Origin: Paenibacillus massiliensis subsp. panacisoli DSM 21345
GTDB taxonomy: Bacteria > Bacillota > Bacilli > Paenibacillales > Paenibacillaceae
Assembly (NCBI RefSeq): GCF_000426545.1
Contig: NZ_AUFO01000029.1
Coordinates: 1 to 64,000 of the forward strand
Direction of reading: 5' to 3'
DNA length: 64,000 nucleotides
Part shown: positions 15,809 to 24,732 of the stretch, one piece after another
Layout: each line of letters opens with the position of its first letter
Numbering within the stretch: the first letter of the stretch is position 1
Notes under the pieces: generated by a model
What the model was told of the DNA's origin: nothing
Seen by the model: the letters and a program-made list of their open reading frames with translations, nothing else
Databases searched by the model: none
Translations under genes and position numbers: made by a program

Positions 15809-16753
15809 CTATTCTTCCGTACGAAGTCCTAAACCAAGCTCTTCCAGCTTCTCTTGAACCTCTTCCAAAGATTTGCGGCCCAAGTTACGGACCTTCATCA
15901 TATCTTCTTCAGATTTCGTAGTAAGCTCTTGTACCGTGTTGATACCAGCGCGCTTAAGGCAGTTGTAGGAACGGACGGAAAGATCCAGTTCTTCAATCGT
16001 CATTTCCAATACTTTTTCTTTCTTGTCTTCCTCTTTTTCAACCATAATCTCAGCGTCTTTGGCTTCATCAGTCAAGCCAACGAACAGCATAAGATGTTCG
16101 GTCAAAATTTTAGCCCCGAGACTTACAGCCTCTTCAGGTCGAATACTTCCGTCGGTCCATACTTCGAGTGTCAGCTTATCGTAGTTGGTTACTTGGCCAA
16201 CACGCGTATTCTCCACTCCGTAGTTTACACGTGAGATCGGTGTATAGATGGAGTCGACGGGGATAACGCCGATCGGCTGATCTTCGCGTTTGTTCCGGTC
16301 TTGCTTAACATAGCCGCGACCGCGATTGGCGAAAATACGCATGTGAAGTCTCGAACCCGGCCCCAATGTGGCGATATGAAGATCCGGATTCAGGATTTCA
16401 ACATCACTATCCGCACGAATATCTCCTGCCGTCACAGTTCCTTCGCCTTCCGCATCGATTTCGAGCACTTTCTCTTCATCGGAATGGATCTTCAGCGAGA
16501 GAGCCTTCAGGTTCAAGATAATCTCCGTTACATCTTCCATCACACCTGGAACTGTTGCAAACTCGTGCAGAACTCCATCGATTTGCACCGATGTCACTGC
16601 CGCACCCGGCAGAGAGGAGAGCAGAATACGACGAAGCGAGTTGCCCAGCGTCGTGCCGTATCCGCGTTCCAAAGGTTCTACTACGAATTTCCCATAGGTG
16701 CCATCATCATTGACGTCCACCGTCTCAATTTTCGGCTTTTCGATTTCAATCAC
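15809..16753 (-). CDS. rpoA: RNA polymerase alpha subunit
   Basis: A 314-residue alpha subunit. The N-terminal domain (about 1-230) carries the assembly motif GYGTTLGNSLRRILLSSLPG and dimerises to hold beta and beta'. A Glu/Lys-rich linker (MVEKEEDKKEK) leads to the C-terminal domain (about 250-308), with LDLSVRSYNCLKRAGINTV and RNLGRKSLEEV for UP-element and activator contacts. The start codon is GTG, with GGAGG 9 nt upstream. It lies between rpsK and rplQ. Confidence 0.98.
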   Translation of the reverse strand: MIEIEKPKIETVDVNDDGTYGKFVVEPLERGYGTTLGNSLRRILLSSLPGAAVTSVQIDGVLHEFATVPGVMEDVTEIILNLKALSLKIHSDEEKVLEIDAEGEGTVTAGDIRADSDVEILNPDLHIATLGPGSRLHMRIFANRGRGYVKQDRNKREDQPIGVIPVDSIYTPISRVNYGVENTRVGQVTNYDKLTLEVWTDGSIRPEEAVSLGAKILTEHLMLFVGLTDEAKDAEIMVEKEEDKKEKVLEMTIEELDLSVRSYNCLKRAGINTVQELTTKSEEDMMKVRNLGRKSLEEVQEKLEELGLGLRTEE

Positions 16754-16889
16754 TGCAATATCCCTCCTTCAAAACGTCGCTCCTATATGAAACCTTCACC
16801 ATATCCATTTTTAACCATGCAGTATTGTCTAAACAATCATTATTAGCAGATTGCAATGGTTTTATACTACACGTACAGGATAAATCTCA

Positions 16890-17285
16890 TTAGACACGAC
16901 GACGTTTTGGAGGACGGCATCCGTTGTGAGGTACCGGAGTCACGTCTTTAATCAGGTTAACTTCCAGACCCGCAGCTTGCAGGGAACGAATCGCTGCTTC
17001 ACGGCCTGCGCCTGGTCCTTTAACCATAACTTCAACACTCTTCATGCCATGCTCCATTGCAGCCTTGGCAGCTGTTTCAGCAGCCATTTGTGCAGCGTAC
17101 GGAGTGGATTTACGGGAACCGCGGAATCCAAGACCGCCAGAGCTTGCCCAAGAGATTGCGTTACCGTGAGGGTCCGTAATTGTAACGATAGTGTTGTTGA
17201 ACGTGGAACGGATGTGTGCCACGCCAGATTCGATATTTTTACGGTCACGACGTTTGGTGCGTACAACTTTTTTCGGTTTAGCCAT
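16890..17285 (-). CDS. rpsK: 30S ribosomal protein S11
   Basis: A 131-residue S11, part of the 30S platform near the E site. It has the basic N-terminus KKVVRTKRRDRKN, the core HIRSTFNNTIVTITDPHGN and the conserved C-terminal PHNGCRPPKRRRV. GGAGG precedes the ATG by 10 nt. It follows rpsM by 19 nt and precedes rpoA by about 135 nt. Confidence 0.98.
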   Translation of the reverse strand: MAKPKKVVRTKRRDRKNIESGVAHIRSTFNNTIVTITDPHGNAISWASSGGLGFRGSRKSTPYAAQMAAETAAKAAMEHGMKSVEVMVKGPGAGREAAIRSLQAAGLEVNLIKDVTPVPHNGCRPPKRRRV

Positions 17286-17304
17286 TGAATGTTATCCTCC
17301 TTTC

Positions 17305-17673
17305 TTATTTCTTTTTATTTGCTACAGTACGACGAGGACCTTTACGTGTACGGGCATTCGTTTTTGTACGTTGACCACGAACAGGCAGACCACGACGGTG
17401 ACGAATACCGCGGTAGCAACCGATCTCAGTCAGACGTTTAATATTCAAGGAAATTTCACGACGCAGATCACCTTCTACTTTTACCGATCCGTCGATTGTT
17501 TCACGTAATTTGCTCACTTCATCTTCTGTCAAGTCGCGAACACGAGTGTTCACATCGATGCCTGATTCTTTAAGGATTTTCTGAGAAGTCGTTTTACCGA
17601 TTCCGAAAATGTAAGTCAAGGCGATCTCAACGCGTTTGTCACGTGGCAAATCCACACCAGCTATACGAGCCAT
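17305..17673 (-). CDS. rpsM: 30S ribosomal protein S13
   Basis: A 122-residue S13 of the 30S head that contacts the P-site tRNA and forms intersubunit bridges with L5. It starts MARIAGVDLPRDKRVEIALTY, has the helix-hairpin-helix segment around YIFGIGKTTSQKIL and ends in the basic RGQRTKTNARTRKGPRRTV tail. AAGGGGGTG lies upstream. It sits directly behind rpmJ. Confidence 0.98.
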   Translation of the reverse strand: MARIAGVDLPRDKRVEIALTYIFGIGKTTSQKILKESGIDVNTRVRDLTEDEVSKLRETIDGSVKVEGDLRREISLNIKRLTEIGCYRGIRHRRGLPVRGQRTKTNARTRKGPRRTVANKKK

Positions 17674-17693
17674 TTTACGCTACACCCCCTTCT

Positions 17694-17807
17694 TTAACCT
17701 TGTTTTTGTTTGTGTTTCGGATTTTCGCAAATAACCATTACATTGCCTTTGCGGCGAATGACTTTGCATTTCTCGCAAATGGGCTTTACAGAAGGTCTTA
17801 CCTTCAT
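17694..17807 (-). CDS. rpmJ: 50S ribosomal protein L36 (zinc-binding form)
   Basis: A 37-residue L36. It has the zinc ribbon ligands C11, C14, C27 and H32 (CEKC, then C-x4-H), so this is the C+ zinc-containing paralog. It starts MKVRPSVKPIC and ends KHKQKQG. GGAGGTAATTAGC precedes the ATG. It lies between infA and rpsM as in B. subtilis. Confidence 0.97.
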   Translation of the reverse strand: MKVRPSVKPICEKCKVIRRKGNVMVICENPKHKQKQG

Positions 17808-17891
17808 GCTAATTACCTCCTCCAAGTCTTACCCTGGTAAAACTCGTTTCATAACCATTCATAGTTTTTGGAACAAAAGATAACACACGAT

Positions 17892-18107
17892 TTATTTCCG
17901 GTACGTTATACGACCTTTGGTTAAATCGTAAGGCGATAACTGAACGACCACTTTGTCGCCTGTCAGAATGCGGATAAAATGCATCCGCAGCTTTCCGGAA
18001 ACATGAGCAAGAATTTGGTGACCGTTCTCGAGCTCCACCTTGAATGTTGCGTTGGGAAGAGGTTCGATCACAGTACCTTCTACTTCAATGACATCTTCTT
18101 TGGCCAC
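17892..18107 (-). CDS. infA: translation initiation factor IF-1
   Basis: A 71-residue OB-fold protein that binds the 30S A site during initiation. It shows the family core GTVIEPLPNATFKVELENGH and the C-terminal LSPYDLTKGRITYR. The start codon is GTG, with AAAGGAG 7 nt upstream. The gene starts 2 nt after the end of the KOW protein gene, so the two are probably translationally coupled. Confidence 0.98.
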   Translation of the reverse strand: MAKEDVIEVEGTVIEPLPNATFKVELENGHQILAHVSGKLRMHFIRILTGDKVVVQLSPYDLTKGRITYRK

Positions 18108-18109
18108 AG

Positions 18110-18418
18110 CTAGTCTCCTTTCTCTTCAGTTGTTGGATTGGTGGAATCCAGGAATTCATTCACTGCATGACGCAGCTTTCCGTTCGTAACCCGACCGCAT
18201 TCCTGCAAACTATTCACAACTTCGCTGCTAATTACTGGCTGCGGCATCAGGTGAAGAATATTCTTCTTCTTGGCCTGATCAAACTTGCGCTTGTTGCCAT
18301 CAGCAATATATACAAAACGATCATCCGCTATGGATACTACGACAGCTGCCTGACCGGTATCTCTACCTCTCAGGATTTTCACAATCTGACCGATCTGCAG
18401 GCTGTTTTGTGCTTTCAT
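18110..18418 (-). CDS. KOW-domain RNA-binding protein (L14e-like, YbzG-type)
   Basis: A 102-residue protein with an N-terminal KOW motif (IGQIVKILRGRDTGQAAVVVSI, in two overlapping parts) and an archaeal L14e-like fold, followed by a hydrophilic tail. A homologous gene (ybzG) sits between map and infA in B. subtilis. Its role is unproven; RNA or ribosome binding is inferred from the domain. The ATG at 18418 is preferred, with AGGTGG 5 nt upstream, over an in-frame GTG three codons earlier that overlaps that site. Confidence 0.85.
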   Translation of the reverse strand: MKAQNSLQIGQIVKILRGRDTGQAAVVVSIADDRFVYIADGNKRKFDQAKKKNILHLMPQPVISSEVVNSLQECGRVTNGKLRHAVNEFLDSTNPTTEEKGD

Positions 18419-18427
18419 GCTTACCAC

Positions 18428-19180
18428 CTACGATTTCAGTATAGTGAAAATCTCCATGCCGTCCGGCGTTACCGCGACCGTATGCTCAAAATGAGCACAA
18501 AGTGATCCGTCCACCGTTACGACCGTCCAGTTGTCTTCCAACGTCCGTACATGCCGGGAGCCGGCATTGACCATGGGCTCGATCGCCAGTACCATGCCTG
18601 GTTTGAGCCTCGGTCCCACGTTCGGGATACCGTAGTTCGGAATTTGCGGATCCTCATGCAGCTTGGCTCCTATGCCGTGACCGACATATTCCCTCACTAC
18701 TGAGAAGCCTGCTTCCTCAATGTATCTCTGAATCGCATGCGAGATTGTAAACAGGCGAACGTCCGGCTTGACCTGAGACAGTCCCTCCATCAGGGCGCCT
18801 TCCGTCACGTCTAATAACCTTTGTGCAGCATCCGAGATGCTGCCAACTGGATATGTCCATGCGGAGTCCCCATGGTACCCCCGATACTGCGCACCAATGT
18901 CAAACGTAACGATATCACCTTCGTCTAGCTTGCGGCTGCCGGGGAACCCGTGCACCAATTGTTCGTTGACTGAAGCGCAAATGCTAGCAGGAAAACCATT
19001 ATAACCTTTAAAAGACGGCACAGCTCCCTGACTGCGAATGTACTGATCAGCTATATGATCAAGCTCACCGGTGGTTATGCCGGGCTCAATCTGTTCGGCC
19101 AGAATCTTGTGGGTCTCAGCTACGATGCGTCCGGCTTCCCTCATATAGCTCAATTCCGTTTCGGACTTGCAAACGATCAT
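18428..19180 (-). CDS. map: methionine aminopeptidase, type I
   Basis: A 250-residue MetAP that removes the N-terminal Met from nascent proteins. The metal ligands D94, D105, H168, E201 and E232 are all present (FDIGA, GDSAW, GHGIG, AIEPM, FEHTV), and H78 (VHGFP) is the usual active-site His. There is no N-terminal zinc-finger extension, so it is subtype a. It starts 5 nt after the adk stop, with its ribosome-binding site inside adk. Confidence 0.98.
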   Translation of the reverse strand: MIVCKSETELSYMREAGRIVAETHKILAEQIEPGITTGELDHIADQYIRSQGAVPSFKGYNGFPASICASVNEQLVHGFPGSRKLDEGDIVTFDIGAQYRGYHGDSAWTYPVGSISDAAQRLLDVTEGALMEGLSQVKPDVRLFTISHAIQRYIEEAGFSVVREYVGHGIGAKLHEDPQIPNYGIPNVGPRLKPGMVLAIEPMVNAGSRHVRTLEDNWTVVTVDGSLCAHFEHTVAVTPDGMEIFTILKS

Positions 19181-19185
19181 TACAA

Positions 19186-19830
19186 TTAACCCCGCAGCAA
19201 GGATACCAGATCTTCAGATACCTGATGAATATCCTGCTCCCCGTCGATTTGACGCAAAAGATCTTTGTTCTCATAGAACGAGAGGAGTGGTGCCGTTTTG
19301 TTGCTATACTCATCAAGCCGTGTCGCAACGCTCTCTTCATTATCATCAGCGCGTTGGTACAGCTCGCCTCCGTCTTTGTCACAAATGCCTTCTACCTTTG
19401 GTGGATTGAATACCAGATGGTACGTTGCACCACAGGTTTTGCAGATGCGGCGACCCGTAATACGGGCCAGCAGACGGTCGCGGTCTACCTTCAGATCGAC
19501 AACATGATCAAGCGACATGCCCAGACGTCCGAGAATTTGGTCCAGCGCCTCAGCCTGTGCCAAAGTTCTTGGAAATCCATCCAACAGAAAGCCTTTCTTG
19601 CAGTCTGCCTGCTGGAGTCTCTCCTCTACGATACCGATCGTAATATCGTCAGGTACCAGATCTCCACGATCAATGTATTCTTTGGCCTTGATACCGATTG
19701 GAGTACCGAGCTTCATAGCCAGACGGAATGCATCACCTGTAGAGATATGTGGGACACCGAGTTCATTAACGATTACTTCAGCTTGTGTGCCTTTTCCAGC
19801 CCCAGGAGGGCCCATGATCAGAATGTTCAC
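19186..19830 (-). CDS. adk: adenylate kinase (zinc LID type)
   Basis: A 214-residue adenylate kinase interconverting AMP, ADP and ATP. The P-loop GPPGAGKGT is at 7-15. The long LID carries a zinc site with C130, C133, C150 and D153, the Cys3-Asp form found in Bacillus. The FLLDGFPRT motif is at 81-89. The start codon is GTG with GGAG 7 nt upstream. It follows secY after 88 nt, a gap holding a strong hairpin. Confidence 0.98.
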   Translation of the reverse strand: MNILIMGPPGAGKGTQAEVIVNELGVPHISTGDAFRLAMKLGTPIGIKAKEYIDRGDLVPDDITIGIVEERLQQADCKKGFLLDGFPRTLAQAEALDQILGRLGMSLDHVVDLKVDRDRLLARITGRRICKTCGATYHLVFNPPKVEGICDKDGGELYQRADDNEESVATRLDEYSNKTAPLLSFYENKDLLRQIDGEQDIHQVSEDLVSLLRG

Positions 19831-19872
19831 TCTCTCACTCCTCAGGAACGACCCCTACACAAGAAACAGCAC

Positions 19873-19916
19873 AATAGGTGCCGATGAACAGGCATAATCC
19901 TGTTCCGGAACCTATT
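19873..19916 (-). other. intercistronic hairpin between secY and adk
   Basis: AATAGGT pairs with ACCTATT and GAACAGG with CCTGTTC around a 6-nt loop, only 3 nt after the secY stop. There is no U-tract, so it is more likely an mRNA-stabilising or processing element than a terminator. Confidence 0.6.
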
Positions 19917-19918
19917 GA

Positions 19919-21214
19919 CTATTTATTGATGAAGCCTTTGTAATGGCGTTTAATGAGCTGGCTTTCGATTTGCTTCATGGTATCCAATGCAACACCAACG
20001 ATGATGAGCAGTGAAGTACCTCCGATCTGTACAGAACGAGGCAAACCAGAAAGTGCACCGAAGAATACCGGCAGAACCGAGATGACTGCCAAGAACAGTG
20101 CCCCTGTCATAGTAAGACGGGACATTACCCGCGTCAGGTAGGTCTCAGTGGCTTTACCAGGGCGAATGCCTGGGATGTAGCCGCCGTTCTTCTTCATATT
20201 GTCGGCCATTTGCTGCGGATTCATCTGCACAAAGGTGTAGAAGAATGTGAAGCCGATAATCATTACAACATATAACACCATACCAAGCGGTTTGTCATAG
20301 TACAAGTGAGTAGTTACCCATTGTGCCCATGCCTTATCCGCCCAGAAGCTTGCAATAATAATCGGGAACTGCAGCAACGACACTGCGAAGATAACCGGAA
20401 TAACGCCTGCCGCATTGATTTTCATCGGAATATGCGTATTCTGGCCACCGTACATTTTGTTCCCCACAACGCGCTTGGCATACTGCACAGGAATCTTACG
20501 AATACCTTGCTGGATAAAGATAACACCCACGACAATCAGCACAATTACCAAAACGATAATAATCGCTTTGAGAATATTGATGAACAGTTGATCCGCTTGG
20601 ATAAACTGCGACTCAGCAATTGTCCGAATGTGTCTTGGTATGCCAGCTGCGATCCCTGCGAAGATGAGGATGGAAATACCGTTACCAATACCTCTTTCCG
20701 TTATTTGCTCTCCAAGCCACATCAGGAACGTAGTCCCCGCTGTAAGCACGATCGCAATCAGGATGTAGTCTGCAACTGTTGCTCCAGGAATCATTTGTGC
20801 TCCATACAGACGATTAAATCCGATCGAGGTACCAAATGCCTGAATGAGCGCCAGTACTACCGTACCATAACGTGTAACTTGCGCCAACTGCTTTTTACCA
20901 TGCTCCCCTTGCTTTGCCCATTCCGCAAGCTTCGGAATGACGTCCATGGATAGGAGCTGCACGATGATCGAAGCCGTAATATACGGCACGATCCCGAGAG
21001 CAAAGATAGAGAACTGATACAACGCACCTCCGGAGAAGGTGTTCAGTAGGCCGAACAGCTCACTGCCTGCTGTATCATTAGTAAATACATTTTTGTCGAC
21101 TCCTGGTACTGTAATAAATGAGCCAATACGGAACACTATGAGAATCATAAGTGTAAACCCGATGCGGTTCCGCAGATCTTCAACCCGCCATATATTAGAA
21201 AGGGCTTTGAACAT
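19919..21214 (-). CDS. secY: protein translocase channel subunit SecY
   Basis: A 431-residue polytopic protein with ten predicted transmembrane segments, the central pore of the Sec translocon. Recognisable pieces are IGFTLMILIVFRIGSFITVPG (TM1), the plug region around FGLLNTFSGGALYQFSIFALG, and RGIGNGISILIFAG. The start ATG overlaps the rplO stop by one base (TAATG), which implies translational coupling. Its partner secE is elsewhere in this window. Confidence 0.98.
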   Translation of the reverse strand: MFKALSNIWRVEDLRNRIGFTLMILIVFRIGSFITVPGVDKNVFTNDTAGSELFGLLNTFSGGALYQFSIFALGIVPYITASIIVQLLSMDVIPKLAEWAKQGEHGKKQLAQVTRYGTVVLALIQAFGTSIGFNRLYGAQMIPGATVADYILIAIVLTAGTTFLMWLGEQITERGIGNGISILIFAGIAAGIPRHIRTIAESQFIQADQLFINILKAIIIVLVIVLIVVGVIFIQQGIRKIPVQYAKRVVGNKMYGGQNTHIPMKINAAGVIPVIFAVSLLQFPIIIASFWADKAWAQWVTTHLYYDKPLGMVLYVVMIIGFTFFYTFVQMNPQQMADNMKKNGGYIPGIRPGKATETYLTRVMSRLTMTGALFLAVISVLPVFFGALSGLPRSVQIGGTSLLIIVGVALDTMKQIESQLIKRHYKGFINK

Positions 21215-21654
21215 TAGATCACCTCGGTTTTACCGCCGGCAGCTTCAATTTTCTCTACCGCAGATTGAGAAAACTTGTTAGCTTTTACAGTAAGCTTGAC
21301 AGTGACTTCACCGTTACCAAGAATTTTGATTCCGGATTTTGTGTTTTTCACAACTCCGCTGTTAACCAAAAATTCAGGAGTCACTTCAGTACCTTCTGCA
21401 AAACTATTCAGATCTTCGATATTCACAACTGCATATTCTTTGCGAGTTGGGTTCACGAAACCGCGCTTAGGCAAGCGACGATACAATGGGTTTTGACCAC
21501 CTTCGAAGCCCGGACGCACACCACCACCGGAACGTGAGTTTTGACCTTTATGACCGCGACCTGATGTTTTACCTGTACCGCTACTAGTACCGCGACCAAC
21601 GCGTTTGCGTTCTTTGCGGGAGCCAGTAGCTGAGGACAGCTCATGTAACTTCAT
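21214..21654 (-). CDS. rplO: 50S ribosomal protein L15
   Basis: A 146-residue L15 with the usual glycine/basic N-terminus (RKRVGRGTSSGTGKTSGRGHKG) that threads into 23S rRNA, and the RPGFEGGQNPLYRRLPKRGF signature near residue 50. The ATG at 21654 is chosen; an in-frame GTG four codons upstream is part of the GGAGGTG ribosome-binding site. It lies between rpmD and secY. Confidence 0.97.
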   Translation of the reverse strand: MKLHELSSATGSRKERKRVGRGTSSGTGKTSGRGHKGQNSRSGGGVRPGFEGGQNPLYRRLPKRGFVNPTRKEYAVVNIEDLNSFAEGTEVTPEFLVNSGVVKNTKSGIKILGNGEVTVKLTVKANKFSQSAVEKIEAAGGKTEVI

Positions 21655-21698
21655 CGTTCGTTGCACCTCCTTGATTATTTGTTGAACTTCTGTATCTC

Positions 21699-21884
21699 TT
21701 AAGCTTCGATTTCTTTAACCGAAACCAGATGACTTACTTTGTTGATCATACCGCGAATGGCAGGATCGTCGTTGTGAACTACAGTTTGGTTCAGCTTACG
21801 CAGTCCCAGAGTGTTCACAGTTGTTCTTTGAGTACCTGGGCGGCCAATCAAAGAACGGACAAGGGTAATTTCTAATTTACTCAT
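21699..21884 (-). CDS. rpmD: 50S ribosomal protein L30
   Basis: A 61-residue L30 with LEITLVRSLIGRPGTQRTTVN (about 4-24) and LGLRKLNQTVVHNDDPAIRGM, the short ferredoxin-like fold of bacterial L30. GGAGG is 7 nt before the ATG. It follows rpsE after 12 nt and precedes rplO. Confidence 0.97.
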   Translation of the reverse strand: MSKLEITLVRSLIGRPGTQRTTVNTLGLRKLNQTVVHNDDPAIRGMINKVSHLVSVKEIEA

Positions 21885-21896
21885 GACATATCCTCC

Positions 21897-22394
21897 TTAA
21901 CCGCGCAGCTCTTCGACAGTTTTGCCACGCAATTTCGCTACATCTTCAGCGCGTTTCAAGCGGGACAAACCTTCCAAAGTCGCATTGACCATGTTCATGG
22001 AATTCGAAGAACCCAGAGATTTTGTCAAAATATCACCTACGCCAGCCAGTTCGAGCACCGCACGAACAGGACCGCCTGCAATTACACCAGTACCTTCAGA
22101 TGCTGGCTTCAACAGAACGCGGCCTGCGCCGAACTTACCAGTAACCAGGTGAGGAACTGTAGTTCCTACGAGTGGAACGTGTACCAGGTTTTTCTTAGCG
22201 TCTTCCACACCTTTGCGAATCGCTTCAGGTACTTCGCCAGCTTTACCGATACCAGCACCAACCCAGCCATTGCCGTCACCGACAACAACCAGTGCGCTGA
22301 AACTAAAGCGACGTCCGCCTTTTACAACTTTAGCTACACGATTAATATTTACAACTCTTTCAGACAGTTCTAAAGTGTTCGGATCTACACGCAA
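21897..22394 (-). CDS. rpsE: 30S ribosomal protein S5
   Basis: A 165-residue S5, involved in decoding fidelity and mRNA unwinding. The double-stranded RNA-binding N-domain has GGRRFSFSALVVVGDGNG and VGAGIGKAGEVPEAIRKG. The C-domain contains GVIAGGPVRAVLELAGVGDI. The start codon is TTG, supported by GGAGG 8 nt upstream and a following sequence matching the S5 N-terminus. Gene order rplR-rpsE-rpmD is standard. Confidence 0.97.
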   Translation of the reverse strand: MRVDPNTLELSERVVNINRVAKVVKGGRRFSFSALVVVGDGNGWVGAGIGKAGEVPEAIRKGVEDAKKNLVHVPLVGTTVPHLVTGKFGAGRVLLKPASEGTGVIAGGPVRAVLELAGVGDILTKSLGSSNSMNMVNATLEGLSRLKRAEDVAKLRGKTVEELRG

Positions 22395-22421
22395 GTCGTT
22401 AACCTCCTTTTGTAAAATGTC

Positions 22422-22790
22422 TTAAAACTCAAGTCCAGTTTCGCGAGCTGCTTCAGCCAGCGCTTGGATACGTCCATGATACAGGTAGCCTCCACGGTCG
22501 AAAACAACCGCAGTAACACCCTTTTCTTTACCGCGCTTAGCAACGAGTTCTCCGACTTTACGTGCGGATTCCACGCTAGCACCGTTAGCGATATCTTTGC
22601 TCAGCTCTTTATCCATAGTGGATGCAGCTGCCAATGTCACGCCTGCTACGTCATCAATCAGTTGAGCGTAGATATGTTTTTCAGAACGGAATACGTTCAA
22701 ACGAGGACGTTGAGCCGTTCCTTGGATTTTTTTACGAACACGCAGATGTCTTCTCACACGTGCTTTGTTTTTATCCTTTTTCGTAATCAT
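22422..22790 (-). CDS. rplR: 50S ribosomal protein L18
   Basis: A 122-residue 5S rRNA-binding L18. It has the basic N-terminus KDKNKARVRRHLRVRKKIQG, the core RPRLNVFRSEKHIYAQLIDD and the C-terminal FDRGGYLYHGRIQALAEAAR. The ribosome-binding site is weaker than its neighbours' (a purine-rich AAAGAAGAAG). A 116-nt gap separates it from rplF, the widest within the spc block apart from the zone before rpsK. Confidence 0.97.
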   Translation of the reverse strand: MITKKDKNKARVRRHLRVRKKIQGTAQRPRLNVFRSEKHIYAQLIDDVAGVTLAAASTMDKELSKDIANGASVESARKVGELVAKRGKEKGVTAVVFDRGGYLYHGRIQALAEAARETGLEF

Positions 22791-22906
22791 CTTCTTCTTT
22801 CACTCCCTTCAGTTTGCCTTTAACAGCTTCAGATCAAGACGCACTGGGTAAAAAAGAGGCACGTAGTCTCCCCAAGACGGCAGACCACAGAAAGGCGGTA
22901 AGAAAG

Positions 22907-23449
22907 TTATTTCTTCTTACCGGCTTTACCTTCTTTACGGATGATGCGTTCGCCTTCATACTTAATACCTTTACCTTTATACGGCTCAGGCTCACGAACG
23001 GAACGGATTTTAGCAGCGTAGGCACCTACGCGCTCTTTGTCGATTCCGCGAACGATGATTTTAGTGTTCGAAGGAACTTCGAACTCGATGCCCGGTTCTG
23101 GAGTGATTTCTACCGGATGGGAGTAACCAACGTTCAGAACGATTTTATCTCCGGATTTGCTTGCACGATATCCGACCCCAACCAGTTCCAGAGATTTAGC
23201 GAATCCTTCAGTTACACCACTTACCATGTTATTGACAACGGAGCGGGTTGTTCCGTGCAAAGAACGGTGAAGTTTGTTATCAGAAGGACGAACTACGTTA
23301 ATTTCATTGTTTTCAACAGTAACCTGCATGTCTTTGTGAAGTTCACGAGTCAGAGTTCCTTTCGGTCCTTTAACAGTGATCACTGCGTTATTCAGTGTTA
23401 CATCCACACCACTTGGTACTGCGATTGGTTTGCGACCAATACGGGACAT
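22907..23449 (-). CDS. rplF: 50S ribosomal protein L6
   Basis: A 180-residue L6 built of two similar domains, located near the factor-binding site. It starts MSRIGRKPIAVPSG, with GGAGG 8 nt upstream, so the three-codon longer frame is rejected. The C-terminal signature is PEPYKGKGIKYEGERIIRKEG. It lies between rpsH and rplR. Confidence 0.97.
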   Translation of the reverse strand: MSRIGRKPIAVPSGVDVTLNNAVITVKGPKGTLTRELHKDMQVTVENNEINVVRPSDNKLHRSLHGTTRSVVNNMVSGVTEGFAKSLELVGVGYRASKSGDKIVLNVGYSHPVEITPEPGIEFEVPSNTKIIVRGIDKERVGAYAAKIRSVREPEPYKGKGIKYEGERIIRKEGKAGKKK

Positions 23450-23480
23450 GTATTGCACCTCCTATCTTCTTAGCTTTGTA

Positions 23481-23879
23481 TTACCACACGTAGCAAATAA
23501 CTTCTCCGCCGGCTTTGGACTGACGAGCTTCTTTATCAGTCATGATACCTTTAGATGTAGAAATGATCGCGATTCCGAGTCCACCCAGTACGCGAGGAAT
23601 CTCATTGCTCTTCGTGTACACGCGCAGACCAGGCTTACTGATTCTTTTCAGACCAGTAATAACACGCTCGTTATTAGCACCGTATTTCAGGAAAACACGG
23701 ATAATCCCTTGTTTGTTATCCTCAACAAATTCCGCATCACGAATGAAGCCTTCACGCTTCAGAATGTCTGCGATTTGCTTTTTCATTGTCGAAGCAGGCA
23801 TCTCAACTGTCTCGTGGCGAACAGTGTTCGCGTTACGAATACGAGTAAGCATATCTGCAATTGGATCAGACATAGTCAT
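23481..23879 (-). CDS. rpsH: 30S ribosomal protein S8
   Basis: A 132-residue S8 that nucleates the 30S platform. The N-domain reads DPIADMLTRIRNA and the C-terminus GIMTDKEARQSKAGGEVICYVW, which holds the central rRNA-contacting motif. The first of two near ATGs is used because GGAGG is 10 nt before it. It sits between rpsN and rplF. Confidence 0.98.
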   Translation of the reverse strand: MTMSDPIADMLTRIRNANTVRHETVEMPASTMKKQIADILKREGFIRDAEFVEDNKQGIIRVFLKYGANNERVITGLKRISKPGLRVYTKSNEIPRVLGGLGIAIISTSKGIMTDKEARQSKAGGEVICYVW

Positions 23880-23911
23880 TGTGTATAAACCTCCTTCCCG
23901 TTCAGGACTTT

Positions 23912-24097
23912 TTACCAGCTTGCTTTTTTCACGCCAGGAATCTGGCCTTTATAAGCTAATTCACGGAAGCAAATTCTGCAGATCTTGAATTTTTGCAACA
24001 CGGAATGTGGACGACCACAACGCTCACAACGAGTGTATGCGCGAACTTTGAATTTCGGCGTGCGTTGTTGTTTAACTTTCATCGAAGTTTTTGCCAC
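23912..24097 (-). CDS. rpsN: 30S ribosomal protein S14, zinc type
   Basis: A 61-residue S14 of the short zinc-binding type (also called rpsZ), with C24, C27, C40 and C43 in two CxxC pairs. It ends GQIPGVKKASW. The start codon is GTG with GGAGG 11 nt upstream. It lies between rplE and rpsH in the spc order. No zinc-free paralog is in this window. Confidence 0.97.
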   Translation of the reverse strand: MAKTSMKVKQQRTPKFKVRAYTRCERCGRPHSVLQKFKICRICFRELAYKGQIPGVKKASW

Positions 24098-24161
24098 TTA
24101 GCCTGACACCTCCTAGATAGATTCGGAGAAATGGGCAGCTGCCCACAACGTTAAGCCAATA

Positions 24162-24704
24162 TTACTTTGCAAAAGGCATTCCCAGTTGAGTCAGCAACTC
24201 ACGGGACTCTTCGTCAGTGTTCGCAGTTGTTACGATAACGATATCCATACCGCGAACTTTGTCCACTTGATCATACTCGATCTCAGGGAAGATCAATTGT
24301 TCCTTCAGACCGAGTGTGTAGTTACCACGGCCGTCAAAGGCTTTAGTGGATACACCACGGAAGTCACGAACGCGTGGCAGTGTAATGTTGAACAGCTTAT
24401 CCAGGAAGTAGTACATACGCTCGCCGCGCAGTGTTACTTTAACCCCGATTGGCATGTTCTCACGCAGCTTGAAGCCTGCGATGGATTTCTTAGCACGAGT
24501 GATAACTGGCTTTTGACCAGTAATCAGCTGCAGATCGTTAACAGCGGAATCAAGCACTTTGGAGTTTTGAACAGCTTCGCCAACCCCCATGTTGATTACA
24601 ACTTTCTCGATCTTAGGCACTTGCATTACAGTCGTATAGTTGAACTTCTGCATCAGAGCAGGAGTGATTTCATTCAGAAAACGCTCTTTCATTCGAATAG
24701 CCAT
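24162..24704 (-). CDS. rplE: 50S ribosomal protein L5
   Basis: A 180-residue 5S rRNA-binding L5. The N-terminal MAIRMKERFLNEITPALMQKF leads to the signature VPKIEKVVINMGVGEA. The C-terminal half has LPRVRDFRGVS and FPEIEYDQVDKVRGMDI. The ATG at 24704 is 10 nt after GGAGG; a TTG two codons upstream is less well placed. It follows rplX. Confidence 0.97.
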   Translation of the reverse strand: MAIRMKERFLNEITPALMQKFNYTTVMQVPKIEKVVINMGVGEAVQNSKVLDSAVNDLQLITGQKPVITRAKKSIAGFKLRENMPIGVKVTLRGERMYYFLDKLFNITLPRVRDFRGVSTKAFDGRGNYTLGLKEQLIFPEIEYDQVDKVRGMDIVIVTTANTDEESRELLTQLGMPFAK

Positions 24705-24732
24705 GAACAATGGTCCTCCTTTCCTTTAAAGA